Source: Isoetes taiwanensis
Taxonomy: Eukaryota; Streptophyta; Lycopodiopsida; Isoetales; Isoetaceae
Assembly (NCBI GenBank): GCA_021234155.1
Contig: JAJEKV010000047.1
Coordinates: 10,486,946-10,550,945, forward strand
Reading direction: 5' to 3'
DNA: 64,000 nucleotides
Numbering within the stretch: position 1 is the stretch's first letter; each line of letters opens with the position of its first letter. Made by a program: the position numbers and the translations under genes. Of the stretch, positions 48,621 through 60,522 are shown piece after piece. The notes below the pieces were generated by a model, which worked only from the letters and a program-made list of their open reading frames with translations, did no database searches and had not been told where the DNA came from.

Positions 48621-48841
48621 AAGGCAGCTTTTACATAGTCCGATTATTTTAAACACTTTATTTAAATCGGTGCCTTTAAATACGCTTATGATGGTTATGA
48701 TATATGGAGTAAGTATAAATAAAGTTATCTGGCTAATAATTAGAGTACCTTATAGATTGTAAGGGCCTCTTGGATGTAATATATTCATTGTGAACATGAA
48801 TACTCATGGATGGTGGTTGCTTCATGGCTATCTCTTAGCCA

Positions 48842-48908
48842 TTATAATTACACTTTGGTATGCTTAGATTTTTGGGCATAATGTGGGTTCAAATCCCACA
48901 TATTCAAG
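48842..48908 (+). other. tRNA-like T arm (SINE or tRNA relic)
   Basis: GTGGG-TTCAAAT-CCCAC at 48883-48899 is a perfect T arm with a canonical B box. A weak anticodon-arm-like stem precedes it, but no good D arm is present. The rest of 48910-50750 contains no recognisable gene; a diverged repeat shared with 14427-14560 lies at about 49400-49530. Confidence 0.35.
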
Positions 48909-50754
48909 ATCGCCTTCCATGCCATTCAAAATTGAGAGATATACTCTACCATAAAATGTCGAACATTAATCATGGATTCAACCTTATAGTTTTAGAACCA
49001 AACAAATGTCTCGCATTACCGGGTGTCTCATTTTCATGTCCCTTTTGTCCCTCAATTTAGTACTAAAATCAATAAAGGTGGTTGGAAATCTTGAGGCAAT
49101 TTCAAATTTAGAAAACAAAAATAGCAATAAAAAAAATCAATTCCTTTGAATCTTGGAGAACCCTGCACAAGTATGCATGTGTTGAGCCCCGATAAAGAAA
49201 AAAACTAAAACACCAACGAAATCATCATTCTTGCTTCTCGCCTTTCGATATGTTCAAGGTTTGAATGGAACCAATGGATTGTGTTTCTTTTTCAGATTTG
49301 CAACATTGTGAGTTATTAGCTTATTTGAATGCCTTGCCTTATGAATTATGAATTGGGCATGGAAATAGCATTCCACCTAAAATGTTTGAGTCGGGCTTTT
49401 TGGTTGTCCCTAAGGGGAAAACCCTCATCCATGTGGGTTTGTAGCATATTCCAAGTATGTGTCAAGATATGCTCGAAAACATGACTTTGAAGTGTGATTT
49501 AACCCATTTCACTTCGGTCACTGGAGGGCAACCCTCCGTAAGCAAAGACCTTGTTTCTTAATAAACTTTACTTTTTGGTTTCCTTCTTTCCTTCAGCCAT
49601 GGTGGGGCTTCGAGCTTTGGCAATGTTTTCCCAGACTTAACCCCCTCCCTCCCCAAAAAAAAAAAAAAACCCTACATTTTGTTTTTCGCTTGCTTTTTAT
49701 TGGAAGCTGCATGATAGATGTTGGCTCTGCTACACCTGTTGTGTCCGTGGCTCGAAAAACGGCTAATAATCATGGCTGAATAGGGAGGAGTTTATAGGGT
49801 TTTTGAATCATCTTTGAGTTTGTCCTTCTTTATTCTTCATCCGTGAATTGCAAGGCACGCCATTCAAGATGAGAAAGGGCATTTGAGAATTCAAGGAAGC
49901 ATCCGAAAGCAAAATGCAATAGCCTATAGCCAAGATTCAAATCAACGAATGGCACATATCATTCCTAGCTTAGGTTTGTGTGTAACGTGTTTTTTAAGAC
50001 ACAGAGTCCGTGATCCAATGCATTTAATGCAATATGGATCACATCTAATTTAGCCTTTTGCCCATCCAAATCATATTTGCAAGTTCTCGCTTCAAGAGCA
50101 TCCTAAAAAGCTCATAAAATATATTTTTGATTTTCTCCTTGCTTACCGCCATGCATGTGGTATCGTGATGGCATGCTTCATTCTCGCATGATTCAAGGTG
50201 CATTGTTATTTCAAGTCATTTCTCCTTATAATTTATTCTATTTATGTCCTTTTTAGTTTTATTTGCATATTTGTGCATGTCGGGCTTTTAACATCTTTAA
50301 CAACCTGCTCATTTCTTTTTGCAATGGTATCTAAGCATTGCCACAAAAACATTTTGTAGATCTTCCATAGATCACACTTAGGTAAATGGAAGAGACATGG
50401 AAATAATCTACTGGGCATTTCTGCATGGCTTTCACTTCTGAAGTAGAGGCATAGGCATGGCAAAAATCTATAAGTATCTTTTTTGTGCAAAAATTTTCTG
50501 TGCAACAATGGCAAGTATTTATTGAACCTAATTTCATTTCTTAAGGTTGTTATAAATTTTTGCAGGATGTTTTAGATGTTTTAGCACAACTTAAATCATG
50601 CATGACATGTTCTTTTTCTTTTGTTCTAAGCTTCAACGCCCTTGCACTTGTGGAGGTTATGCACACTTGCTGGACTATTTGGGCAAAGATGCATAGACTG
50701 TACTAATAAGCTGATTTCATTGGTTTGTAAACTAATGTTGCTTCTTGGTTTTAG

Positions 50755-51640
50755 GCGCTCAAAACCCTAGGCGCCCAAAGCCGGCCACACGCTTTCAATC
50801 ATAACCGAGATCCGAAGTCCGCTTCAAATTAAATCTGCTGGCGCTGGAAAGCCATCTCAGAGTTCTTTCTATCGGTATGTGATTTGCATATGTTTCACTG
50901 ATTATTTTACATCAGAAACACAGATTTTCGGGCTGCAAATTGGGGTCCCAAAACCCCGGCGTCCGGTGTCGCCCAAACACTTTTGATCATATCCGAGATC
51001 AAGGACTCCGCTTTTGCTGAAATTTATTATGCTGGAAAGTCATCTCAGATTTCTTCCTATTGGTATGTAATTTGTATATATTTTCTATAATTTTCCCTCT
51101 GCAAAACTCGAACTTTCTGGCTGCAAATCGAGGGCTTAAAAAACCCCTCAAGTGCTCGTGGTATTGTCCACATATTTTCTATCGTGATTCCGCAGATTTT
51201 AACTTCGCTTCAACTGAAATTTGTCACGCTGGAAAGCTCCCTTAGTGATCTTTCTGAAGGTATGTGATTTGCATGTGTTTGAATGGTGTTTCCATAGCAA
51301 AACACACGGATTTACAGCCCGCACCACCACTTTGTAGTTCATATTACATTTTTGTTCATATCTCTTTCTCTCGTGGACTCGTTTCTCATGAAATTTATAT
51401 CTTTGGAAAGCTCTCTCTCTAGTTCTTTCAAAGATATTTTATGTTGCTAATGTTTAGACATGATTTCAGAGCAAAAACAACAGATTTTCAGTGCTGGCTT
51501 TAGGGTTTCCATTGTTCGATTTTTTCAAAGACTATATACTTTTCTTCATATCTATTGATCTCAAATACTGCTTTGGGGAGCAATGCATATCATTGCAATT
51601 TTGTTCTGCGATGATTATAAAGACATATGGTTTGTACACA
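50755..51640. repeat. Diverged tandem array, five units of about 175-197 bp
   Basis: Each unit contains TCATAT(C/T)-, a -TCCG/CTCG- step, TGAAATTTAT, CTGGAAAG-C-TCT, TCTTTCT and GGTATGTGATTTGCAT in that order. The CTGGAAAG core lies at about 50843, 51030, 51229, 51405 and 51572. Units are too diverged for a young satellite. I see no open frame across them. The array directly precedes the LINE 5' region. Confidence 0.6.
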
Positions 51641-51759
51641 TCCGCTTAAGATCCGAGAGGAGAAAAACAACAAGTTTTTTGCAACCCGATTTTAAGATCG
51701 GATTCGTGAGGGTGTGATACCATCCAATCACCTTGGCTTAAAGCATTTACATGCTGAAG

Positions 51760-52265
51760 CCTTGCGCACGGGCGCCCAGAAGGGGAAAACCATTGCTTAT
51801 TTTCATTTCGCATAAGCCGCCCCAGAAGGTGGCGAGGTTGCACTAGAGGTCGCGCTTTGATTTATGCACTTGAACACTTTCGCATGTGTGTCCAGAAGGT
51901 GAAAGAGCCCGCGCTTGCTTCTTGCACTTGGAAGCCCGCACCGCTTCGACACGCGGAAGCTTTCAGACGGGCGCCTATAAAAGGACGTAGGTTGTGTATC
52001 ATCAAAGTGCTTGGAGGCTTTCGCATAAGCCGCCCGTAAGGTGGCAAAGGTTGCACCGAGGTCGCGCTTTGATTTATGCACTTGAACACTTTCGCATTGT
52101 GTGTCCGTAAGGTGAAAGAGCCCCGCACTTGCTTCTTGCACTTGGAAGCCCGCTACCGCGACACATCGAAGCTTTCGCACGGGCCCCCCGTAAAGGCGCG
52201 AGGTGGTGCATCATCAAAGTGCTTGGAGGCTTTCGCACAAGCCGCCCAGAGGGTGACACCGCATT
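51760..52265 (+). repeat. LINE 5' UTR tandem monomers (212 bp)
   Basis: GTCGCGCTTTGATTTATGCA recurs at 51849 and 52061 (period 212). AAGCCGCCC-AAGGTGGC-like blocks occur near 51815, 52026 and 52240, so there are about 2.3 units. Units contain GCACTTGAACACTTTCGCA, GGTGAAAGAGCCC and GTGCTTGGAGGCTTTCGCA. Position and tandem nature suggest promoter monomers like those of some L1 families. Open frames reading through both strands here are by-products of the repeat. Confidence 0.6.
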
Positions 52266-54099
52266 CATGGCAACCCCAAAGATAGAAGAGCCTAAGAGCC
52301 CCAAGGCCCCTTCATCCAACACCACGATATGCATGTGGATGGTGCCGATACGCTAGCCTCTACCTAGCGCAGACATGGCAAAGAAAACTTCTACCGAGAG
52401 TACATAGATGCCATTCCCAATCGCAGCCGATGACACCGCAAAATTGATGTGTGCATAATCGAAAAGAGAAGCGCTGGCAAAGTCTCGCGCAACAAGCATA
52501 GCTCTAAGAGCATATGACGATACTCTAGCCTAGCGGCAAGTCGATCCGCGTTTTCACCACCACCAAACCAGTAGTTGAGGAGTACCGAAAACAGTTCAAG
52601 CAATGACAGAGGGCAATAGAGCTCTAATTGCTTGTTTGGCAGAGGAAATACAGCCTCCGCACCCAAATTGCTCAAGAGGCAGTCAAACAAAAAACAAATA
52701 AGGTTTCTAGCATGGAGACCCGATATACAAAGACTGAAGATGGCCTCGCCTAGTGCACTCGAAAGGCGTAAGGATAAGAAGAGTTTCACCGACATGCAAA
52801 GCCCGCGATAGATTCCTTTGTACACCGCCATGGAAACCATGACACAGACAAGCAACGCGGTTGAGCAGAGACAATGGTAACCATCTCCCACCTTCGGGTG
52901 AGGCTGAGGAGGTCTGCTACATCGTGGATGCGAAAAGTCCAGTGTCGCTTTTGAAGAGAGCCACACAATTGAGAGCCCTTCAAAGTAGGGTCGAGACACA
53001 AGAAGTGGCCTCATCCGCAAAGAACCCTATGCCGGACTCTCGCTGCGTAACCGGAGCATAGCCCGCAGCCCAAGATCGGAAGATGCAGAGCCGAGAGCAG
53101 CCATTGGGTGAACAAGGCAAGGGCCTCAATGCAGACGCCATGAGCAATTGCAACGTGCATGCGGAATTGACAAGGCAAAGAATAATTTCAGCAGAGCTAA
53201 GCTCCCTGGCCAGAAGGAGAGACCATTATACCGCCAACGGCAGCCCCACCTGCCTAAGAGTCTGCAAGGCGCCGCCGGGCCGCCTACTACCGCACTCCCC
53301 CAAGCCGCTCCATGCCACCCCCGCCTAACGTAGGCCACGCCTGTGCCCCGCCGACAAAGAAACAACTCCCAAGCAGCCGACGATTGACCCAATAGTCGAG
53401 AGCTCCAAGAGTCGAGACTCGAGAAGCCACAATGTGGTGGTAATGCGGGCCCCACGTAAGAGGCGTGGGAGGACCCTCATTAACCGCTCCAAATGTTGAT
53501 TCTGCTCAATGACATTCCCCATGCCGGGTAAACATTATTAGGGCGAGACGCCATGGCGCCCAAAGACCCGCATCGCCCACGGGTGGTCACGCTCACAAAG
53601 CATGAGATGCGCAAGTGAAAGCAGCCATCCCGCGCCTGTGGTAGGCAGCTAAAGGGAACCGCCTCAGATGTTGACCGAGACCCTGACCCCGCCCAACAAG
53701 AAGACCGCAGTAACGAAGTTGGCCAAAGTTAAAAGCATTCGCAGACAGGGAGGAGCCGCAGGACTCCATTCGGGCAAGATGCAAATTTTCGTGCCGCCGA
53801 ATGCCGCTATGAATCTTGCTAACCCCCAAAGAGCCTTCTCGCCAGCCACCGCTTCGGGCAAGCTACCGCGACGCCCCGCTTCGTTGCTCACCTTCCGTTG
53901 CTCGCACATCCTCAGCCGCCTGCTGCTCCTCACCTTCTGTGCTCGCGACATCTCAGCCGCTTCCACTTCTCGCCACCCCCTTCGTTGTCGCCATCGATCC
54001 CCACCGCTGCCCCTCGCCAACAAATAGGAATTGTGCCTCCGCGATGGTCTCCCCGGAATTGTCGGGGGCTTCCCATGGCGTAAGGGAGATAGTCTCAAC

Positions 54100-54880
54100 T
54101 CGCTTGCCGCAGACATGGATCTCATCTTCCTCATGGAAACATGGGAGCATGCAGACACACAGATACCCGACTTGCCAGATACCAAAGACTACTCAATCTT
54201 CAATGATTGCACAGAAAGCGGGGCATGGGGTTGCCCGCTACTACCAACAACCTTGGCACAAATAATCTCCTTTGTTCAAGATAGATAAGCACAACCGGTA
54301 CTGCGGGTGCGTAGTGCAAAACCGCAGAGCGCACTCTCTTTGTGGCAGCCCGCTACTTTCCACATGCGTAGCAACTTCTATCACACCCACTCTGGATGTG
54401 GATAGGCCGACCCCTATGTCGATCTATATGATGACATACAGCAAAGATAAGCAGTTGGGCGCTGTCATACCCTTGGAGACTTCAATGCGCCGCGATCGGG
54501 TAGAACAACCCATGAGATTTGATCCCTTGACCGATGATATATTGCGCCAAGCCCCGCAGAAGGAGCTTGGCCACGGACATCGATGACAATCAAGTCACGC
54601 CATGGTCGACGCTGCTTTTGCTCGGCAAAGATCTTTGACCGGTAACTGCAATGGATCGGCACAAAGGCCTTCCACCCGCAAGAGCACTTTTGTAGGCGTG
54701 AAAACCGTGGGGGATCTAGTGTGGTGGACTATGTGTTGGTGCCCGAGCGTGATATGCATGTCATCAAGCACTTTCGTGTGGGAACAACTAATCGGGATGA
54801 AGAGATCGACTGCACCACTTACCACTTTACTTGAAGTTGGTTTGGCAAAGTTGTGCAAACCCCTGCAGCAACAACTCCTC
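54100..54880 (+). pseudogene. LINE endonuclease domain
   Basis: This nicks target DNA for target-primed reverse transcription. Visible blocks are DLIFLMETWEHADTQIPDLP (54117), LGDFNAPRSGRT (54472) and VVDYVLVPERDMHVIKHF (54718). GDFNA holds the conserved metal/DNA-binding Asp and Asn, and the DYVLV block is the usual C-terminal strand. The blocks lie in different frames. Confidence 0.75.
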
Positions 54881-55379
54881 ACATGCCTCACCAAGATTGA
54901 TTATGAACATGCAGGGCTTATGCCCGATGCTTATGGATGACCCGGCGTAAATTTTGCAATATCCTACACTAGAGCAAATGACAAAGCCTACCGACCGATG
55001 TGCTTAGGATTGGCGGCAGAGAGGTGCTTTGGGATAAGCCACCACGAATGCACTCCAAGAACACAACCTTCCCACATAATCAATGGTTTGATGCAGAGTG
55101 CAAGGAACACAAACGCCGGGTTCGCCAAGTCACGCACTCGCTTTTACATTACATGCGTATGACAAGATCGCGATCTTCCTTAAAGCTAAGAAAGCCGTGT
55201 ACATTGCAACAAGATCAAAGGGAAATGTTTTACCTCCCCGAACGTCACTTCCCGTGACCTTCCGGGCGAAGGGTTCTTAGAAAGCCAAGCAGCCCACACG
55301 TGGAATATCACTCCCGAAAGCGTTGGAGGCAATACTTGCAACAGCCTATATACGACCCCAGGGTGCACATGCAAAGATT

Positions 55380-56600
55380 ACCCTTGCAAGAAGGCCCAGT
55401 GCTGGAAATCACAGATTCGACGTGGAACAAGGCTTACAACGCCTTGCCAATGGGAAAGCCCCGTGACTTGGATGGTATGCGTGCGTAATTGCTTAGTGGG
55501 CAGGTGGTCCATAATAATACCAAGGTCGACCGCCTTGTTCAACAAGGCATTACAGAAGGCTTCCCGCAGCAAAGGGACCAATAGCAGAGTTGTTCCCATC
55601 TATAAGGCGTGACCCACACCGCCTACCCAATTATCGAACAATCATGGTCGGCCGGTGTTTGCAAAACCGCCATTGGATTCTCGAAAGCAGCAGCTGATCG
55701 GGTCAAGGGGGTAGCGAGGGTGCGGCCTCACCCGTGCAGATTCGCACTCGCACTCAACCATTGACCACATCTTCACGCTGTAAACTCGATTGAAGACAGA
55801 AGAACCGCCGATCTATATTGTTGCTTTGTGGATTTTGCATGGGCGCTTTGACAATCGCGGCTCCTGAAAACTATGGGCAAGACCGCAACAAATGGGGTTC
55901 CCGAGATTTGCGTAATGCAAAGCACAAAGTATATGAAAGATGCTCGGTCAGGCCGCAGACAAGCCAACCATTTGATAGTAGTATCGGGGTTCGGCGTGAT
56001 GCCCTCTCCCCCAACATTGTTTGGGCTTTACATTGATCAATTGGAGAGTCGGGCTTGCCGATAATGGGGGCTTATGGAGCTCACATTCTCTATCGATCAT
56101 CGACAGCTTCATATATGCCGATGATGTGGACCTCCTAGCTTACACACCAGCAGACATGCAACGACATCTCGATGCCCCCGACACATTCGCCAAGCCGACC
56201 GATATGCGCCAAATCCGCCAAGACTAAGGTGGTTTTCATATCATCTTCACGCCACCGAGGGTCCCTCCTTCTTCCGCCACTAAGGCCGTAATGTGGAAGT
56301 TGCATCCACATACAAGTATTTGGGAGTGGAGTTTCCTTCTACTATGCACCGGGACACATCCATACAGCCACGAAGTGACGGCAGTCGGAAGGCACTATAT
56401 GCAATGCAAAACAATAGTCATAGAGCGGAGTTGTATGATTGGGCCCATCACACCCTATTCAAGGTCTTAGTAGAACCCGCCCTTTTATATGGGGTGGAAG
56501 TATGGGGCCCAAGAGTATCACTTGCTACCCGAATGACTTGGAGCAGTCCAAAAGCCTTCTTAGTACGAAAGCACTAGGGTGAAGTCCACAGTCCCATATC
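55380..56600 (+). pseudogene. LINE reverse transcriptase domain
   Basis: Blocks in order are NALPMGKPRDLDGMRA (55438), LPNYRTIMVG (55623), YCCFVDFAWAL (motif A region, 55817), LFGLYIDQLESRAC (56015), YADDVDLLAYTPADMQRH (56113, catalytic YADD), YKYLGVEFPST (56314) and EPALLYGVEVWGPRV (56472). The YADD box is intact, but at least six frame changes and an in-frame stop after FAWAL disable the enzyme. Confidence 0.85.
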
Positions 56601-57359
56601 AAATTCTACCGCAGAGACAGATTCTTGCTCTCTTCGTGAGGGCGGCCCTTGATCGCCACATTGTCTATTTTCGTAAGGTGGTCAATATGGACGATGCTCG
56701 CCTCCCTAAACTAGCTTATATCATGGCAATGGGGCGCAAATACCAAGGCCCCGGGCCGAGGGAAAAGAGAGCTCAATGGTTGGCTAGATGGAATGTGCAG
56801 GAGCACAGTGCATACATATGCAAACAGAGGCAGATCGCCATAGCTTGAGGTAAATATCTTGACGCTTGCTTCCTCAAAGAAGCTTTGGGATGCCAATGCC
56901 CTTGAACATGTCAAGACAAAGACACTATCACGCCACATAAATCCCACATTGGAACGAGGCCCGCAATGCTACCTCAAGTACCCCACTTGCCCATGAAAAA
57001 GGCGCGGCACTCATTGCCTCCATTCGCATTGGGGCACATCATCTTCGAATTGAGATCGGCGATGGATTGGTGAGCCACGCCAGACAAATCGGCCAATGCC
57101 GCCAAATGGGAGTCATTGAGGATGAATCTCATACCCTTCAAAGTTGCCTAGCATATGATCAAATTCGACGCCGCTTATGCCGAAGTTGGTCGCCCGCCAG
57201 CCATTACATGTGACATTGAGCACAAAGATCCGTGAGACGGTGCCGGGATCATACCTTCGTGAGGTTATGGACATGCGAGATCAGCCTATGTCCCCGGCAC
57301 ACACTTGACATGTATATATACATTGATGTATACTTGTACAGCTTTGACAAAGATTCTTA

Positions 57360-57520
57360 TTATCGCCACGGTTTTTCCCTCGAAAACCCTTCTGGCGGGG
57401 TTTTTAACCCGGCAAGAATAAGTTTGTCAAGGCCCTTATGGGTCCCATAGGCCGATTGGCCTCGATGGACGATAAAAAAAAAATCATTCTCATTCTCATT
57501 CTTATTTTTGTAGGTTCAAC
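57360..57520 (+). repeat. LINE 3' UTR and tail
   Basis: CCCTCGAAAACCCTTCTGG, GGGGTTTTTAACCC, CATAGGCCGATTGG and TGGACGAT lead to A10 and (ATTCTC)n. The first half recurs at 58410-58465 and the second half at 5281-5335, so this is a family-specific 3' end. Confidence 0.65.
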
Positions 57521-57588
57521 ACCGCCCAAGGAAATAGGGAAGTTTTGTAGCTCCAACAAGGTACGTGATCGCCCAAGAGGTCTTAATA

Positions 57589-58142
57589 ATCCCATCGATC
57601 CGAGCCCTCAAATCGAAATTTAGAATGGGGCGAGCATGCATGTCTTGCATGCATGCATGTGGTGCATGCCTTCTCTGGTTGGGAGATCGCTATATTAGGC
57701 GAGGTTCTTCATCAACGTCTCATCGACGCTTCCTCTTCTCTCTCAGCAGTACCTTATTCTCTTTTTTTTTTGAAACCATGCAGGGAGGGGCTTCTCCCTA
57801 CTTGATTGACCAATTTGGCATTTCTTTCATGTTGTGGCATGTCCTTTCTCGCCTTGCCTCTTCTTTAGCCATAATTTTTTTGACCTTCGGCCCTCGATCC
57901 CGCTTTTGATAAGGCGCTTCTCTTCTATTCGAGAGTTTTTGTCGTTCATGAGCCCCATTCTAGATCCCATCGATCCGAGCCCTCGGATCAAAATTCTAAA
58001 TGGGGGCGAGCATGCATGTCTTATGCATGCATGCGTGCATGCCTTCTCCCTGGGTTGGGAGATCGCTATATTAGGCGTAGGTTCTTCATCAACCTCTCAT
58101 CGGCGCTTCCTCTTCTCTCAGCATCTTTATTCTCTTTGAAAC
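57589..58142 (+). repeat. Pair of about 185-bp direct repeats rich in CATGCATG
   Basis: Copy one (57589-57778) and copy two (57963-58142) share ATCCCATCGATCCGAGCCCT, GGGCGAGCATGCATGTCTT, GCATGCATG, TTGGGAGATCGCTATATTAG and TTCTTCATCAAC-TCTCATCG. Both are followed by TTATTCTCTTT and GAAACC. A shorter third piece at about 58630-58670 repeats TTTTGTCG-TTCATG and GAGCCCCATTCTAGA, found also at 57933-57965. Confidence 0.7.
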
Positions 58143-58177
58143 CCACCCCCCCCTCCCCTTAATTGTTTAATGTATTT

Positions 58178-58281
58178 TGTCGCCCGGCACGCTGACCCAG
58201 CCCCTCTATTTGAAGAGGTTTTGTTTTATTGTCGTCGGGCACGCGGATCAGCCCTTCCACTTTGAAAGGTTTGTTTTGTCA
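58178..58281 (+). repeat. 52-bp imperfect tandem duplication
   Basis: TGTCG(C/T)C-GGCACGC ... CAGCCC(C/T)TC ... TTTGAA-AGGTTTTGTTTT occurs at 58178 and 58230. Confidence 0.55.
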
Positions 58282-58404
58282 CATTTTTTAGTGTTGGTGA
58301 TGTGCGTGTACAGTTGGCAAGCGGCAGCAGCCTCGACTTCTCCATTCGCGGGTTTTGGCAAAATTCTCAAATTCTTCCGCTTGTCCAAGCCCCTTGTCGG
58401 CTGC

Positions 58405-58470
58405 TTATCACTAGGGTTTTTCCTCGAAAACCCGAAAGGAGGGGTTTTTAATCCCTGATAATAAGTCAAA
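58405..58470 (+). mobile_element. Second LINE 3'-end remnant
   Basis: TTTTTCCTCGAAAACCC and GGGGTTTTTAATCCCTG match 57367-57411. No poly(A) tail or coding part accompanies it, so 57520-58470 may be the 3' region of another truncated LINE copy. Confidence 0.5.
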
Positions 58471-58755
58471 CAGTACACAAACCAAACATCTATTAGCATT
58501 GTATTTCATGGGGTCCAAGTTATATAATTGACATTCCCTTTATTTTTCTTCGTGGGTAGTTCGATGTGTGCGGCTACCCACTATCCACCATTGTAGAAAA
58601 TCACAGATGAATGAGAAGCCTATCTATATCGGGAGGTTTTGTCGCTTTCATGCGAGCCCCATTCTAGAATAAAGACTTCAGCTTTAATAATGTTAAGATT
58701 GTTGGATACTTGCAGGTCTAACATCTTGAGGATAAAGGAGCATAAAGATATTAAG

Positions 58756-59306
58756 ATGCTGGGATTGATATGTTGATGAGTTCAATAATGCAAGACAGAA
58801 AAGCCAAGTACAAGTACCTGAATTATTGCATTGGATGTTCTGCAGGATTGCGTCTTCCGAATGGTAGATCCAGTTACATATATTGAAATCATTCTCATGT
58901 GATTTACTGTAGCTGTAATATTTTCTCAGTGGATTTCTGATTTTGCATGTTGTCTTTGGTACGCAATCCATTAACTTATGCTTCCAGAATTGACATGTTC
59001 TAATATGCCAAACATTAATTATATTCCAAAATCCTGGTGTGTACTAGAAATGGCTCATGATACCACAATCTCAGAGGCAGAAGAAACAAATCTAGAACAA
59101 GGTGAGCATCTTTGCAATACCTCTAAGCCACTAGACAAAAGAAAATCATCGATCGAATGCAGTAGTCCTATATGGATTTTTTTTTTTGACAAGATTTCTT
59201 GATATTTACATTTAGTAGCAATGTCATAATTGATAAGCCCATTTATTTTACAGAAGCCATAGCTAGTGCTCATAATTATTGGAAGTATGCAATACAAGAG
59301 GAATAG
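58756..59306 (+). CDS. Candidate last three exons of an unidentified host gene
   Basis: Exons 58756-58863, 58988-59101 and 59254-59306 join with consistent phase and GT/AG borders (AATG|GTAGAT ... TTCCAG|AATTG; ACAAG|GTGAGC ... TTACAG|AAGCC). The chained peptide reads MSSIMQDRKAKYKYLNYCIG ... LRLPNE, then LTCSNMPNINYIPKSWCVLE, ending EAIASAHNYWKYAIQEE and TAG at 59304. Exon sequence is unlike the surrounding repeats and has normal amino acid composition. I do not recognise a family. Upstream exons are not identified and may be separated by the LINE cluster. Confidence 0.35.
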
Positions 59307-60470
59307 CCATCACTCTTGACAATGACATGTGGGAGTTATATACCTTGCCTCCAAATAAAAAAAGTACTCGCAAATGGGTATGAGGAGAATGCCAACCACT
59401 TCTGGACAATCTTGAGGAGATTCCCCGGCTAAAACCCCAACCTCGGTACTACTAGATGTCCGCAATGTGTGCCAACGAAGTTCAGACCTCCGCATCACTT
59501 GAGGTGATCACCTATGAAGAAGAAATCAAGTGGAGATGTGAATCTTGCAAAAACTCAAAAAATTCTAAATGCATAAATTGCTAGCCAAACAAGACACCGC
59601 CAGAGCTTGACGATTTTTTTATTGAACCTCGTGGGAGTTGATTGACATACAAAGAATATCACCACAAAAGTCAAGCACATATACGAATGGATTTGAGAGT
59701 AATATTGTTTTCTAATCACAAAAAAAGGTCAATAACTCAACCCGAGCTCGAACCCACGTTAAGAAGGAGGCAACTCTTTTCACTTTTTGATACTTGGCAC
59801 GTCTTTTGATTCTCTACATTGAACGTGTATATAACTATTTCCTTCAAGAACTATCATGAGCAAACTACAATTTGCGAGAATATATCTTCTCTCTTGTTGA
59901 TTAGCAAAGACAAAAGCTCAAAGACTTCCCTCCCTCCCCCCTTCCACCCCATCTTTTTATCTTAATTCTCATACCGCCTATAATTCTATGTATAACTATT
60001 CGCTTACCTTTAAAGAAAATTGTGCAAATACCACACAACTCAAGGTTTGAGAACCATGCCTTCACTACCCCTTTTAACTTAAAACCGCTTAAATGTAACT
60101 CCAAAATTAGATTTTCATTGGCTTAAAGCTTTCAAACATGGTTGCAAACATCTCATCGTGAGGACTATCAATAAAATTGTCAATAAAGAAGGATATTTCT
60201 TTTGAAATACCCAAGAAAGTGTTGTTTTCAAAGGCGTAAAGATCTTCGTGGAGGTCAAATCCAAAGAAAATGCTCCAAGAACGAAATCACGCTGAGGCCT
60301 TCAAAATTGGTCTGCAGATCCTTTTCTCCTAAGTAATCCCTTTGTTTTTGTCCCTTTTACTAAATATCATTGTTTTTTCTGGTTTTTTGTTTCGATCACA
60401 TCCTTGAGACATAATGGATTTTGTTCTGATGCATTTAAGGATAGTGCACGACTGGGAAGACAATAAATCA
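59307..60470. other. No recognisable gene
   Basis: Short frames only. A pyrimidine-rich tract lies at about 59928-59950. A GGGTTCGAGCTC B-box-like sequence occurs on the minus strand at about 59745-59756 but lacks other tRNA features. Confidence 0.4.
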
Positions 60471-60522
60471 GGGCTCTAGGGACATGGTCTAGTGGTAGGA
60501 CCTTAAACTTGTGAGAATATAA
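60471..60522 (+). other. 5' two-thirds of a tRNA-like sequence
   Basis: GGTC-TAGTGGTAG-GACC forms a proper D arm containing an A box (TGGTCTAGTGG), and CTTA...TGAG forms an anticodon-arm-like stem. The T arm is missing, so this is a truncated SINE head or tRNA relic. Confidence 0.4.

Larger units (their letters stand above)
51760..57520 (+). mobile_element. Near-full-length LINE (non-LTR retrotransposon), decayed
   Basis: The plus-strand order is: tandem 5' monomers (51760-52265), an ORF1-like region without recognisable domain (about 52300-54050), an apurinic-type endonuclease (54100-54880), reverse transcriptase (about 55380-56600), a C-terminal region to about 57250, and a 3' UTR ending in a poly(A)/CATTCT tail at 57470-57520. 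No LTRs are present. All coding parts are frameshifted. The EN-before-RT order and YADD box identify an L1-like clade. Confidence 0.8.

Noticed and set aside
51803-52334. Several overlapping frames on both strands with internal repeats
   Set aside because: All follow from the 212-bp tandem monomers of the LINE 5' end.
52391-53020. 209-codon minus-strand open frame
   Set aside because: Antisense to the LINE ORF1 region; hydrophobic composition comes from the complementary strand and no family is recognised.
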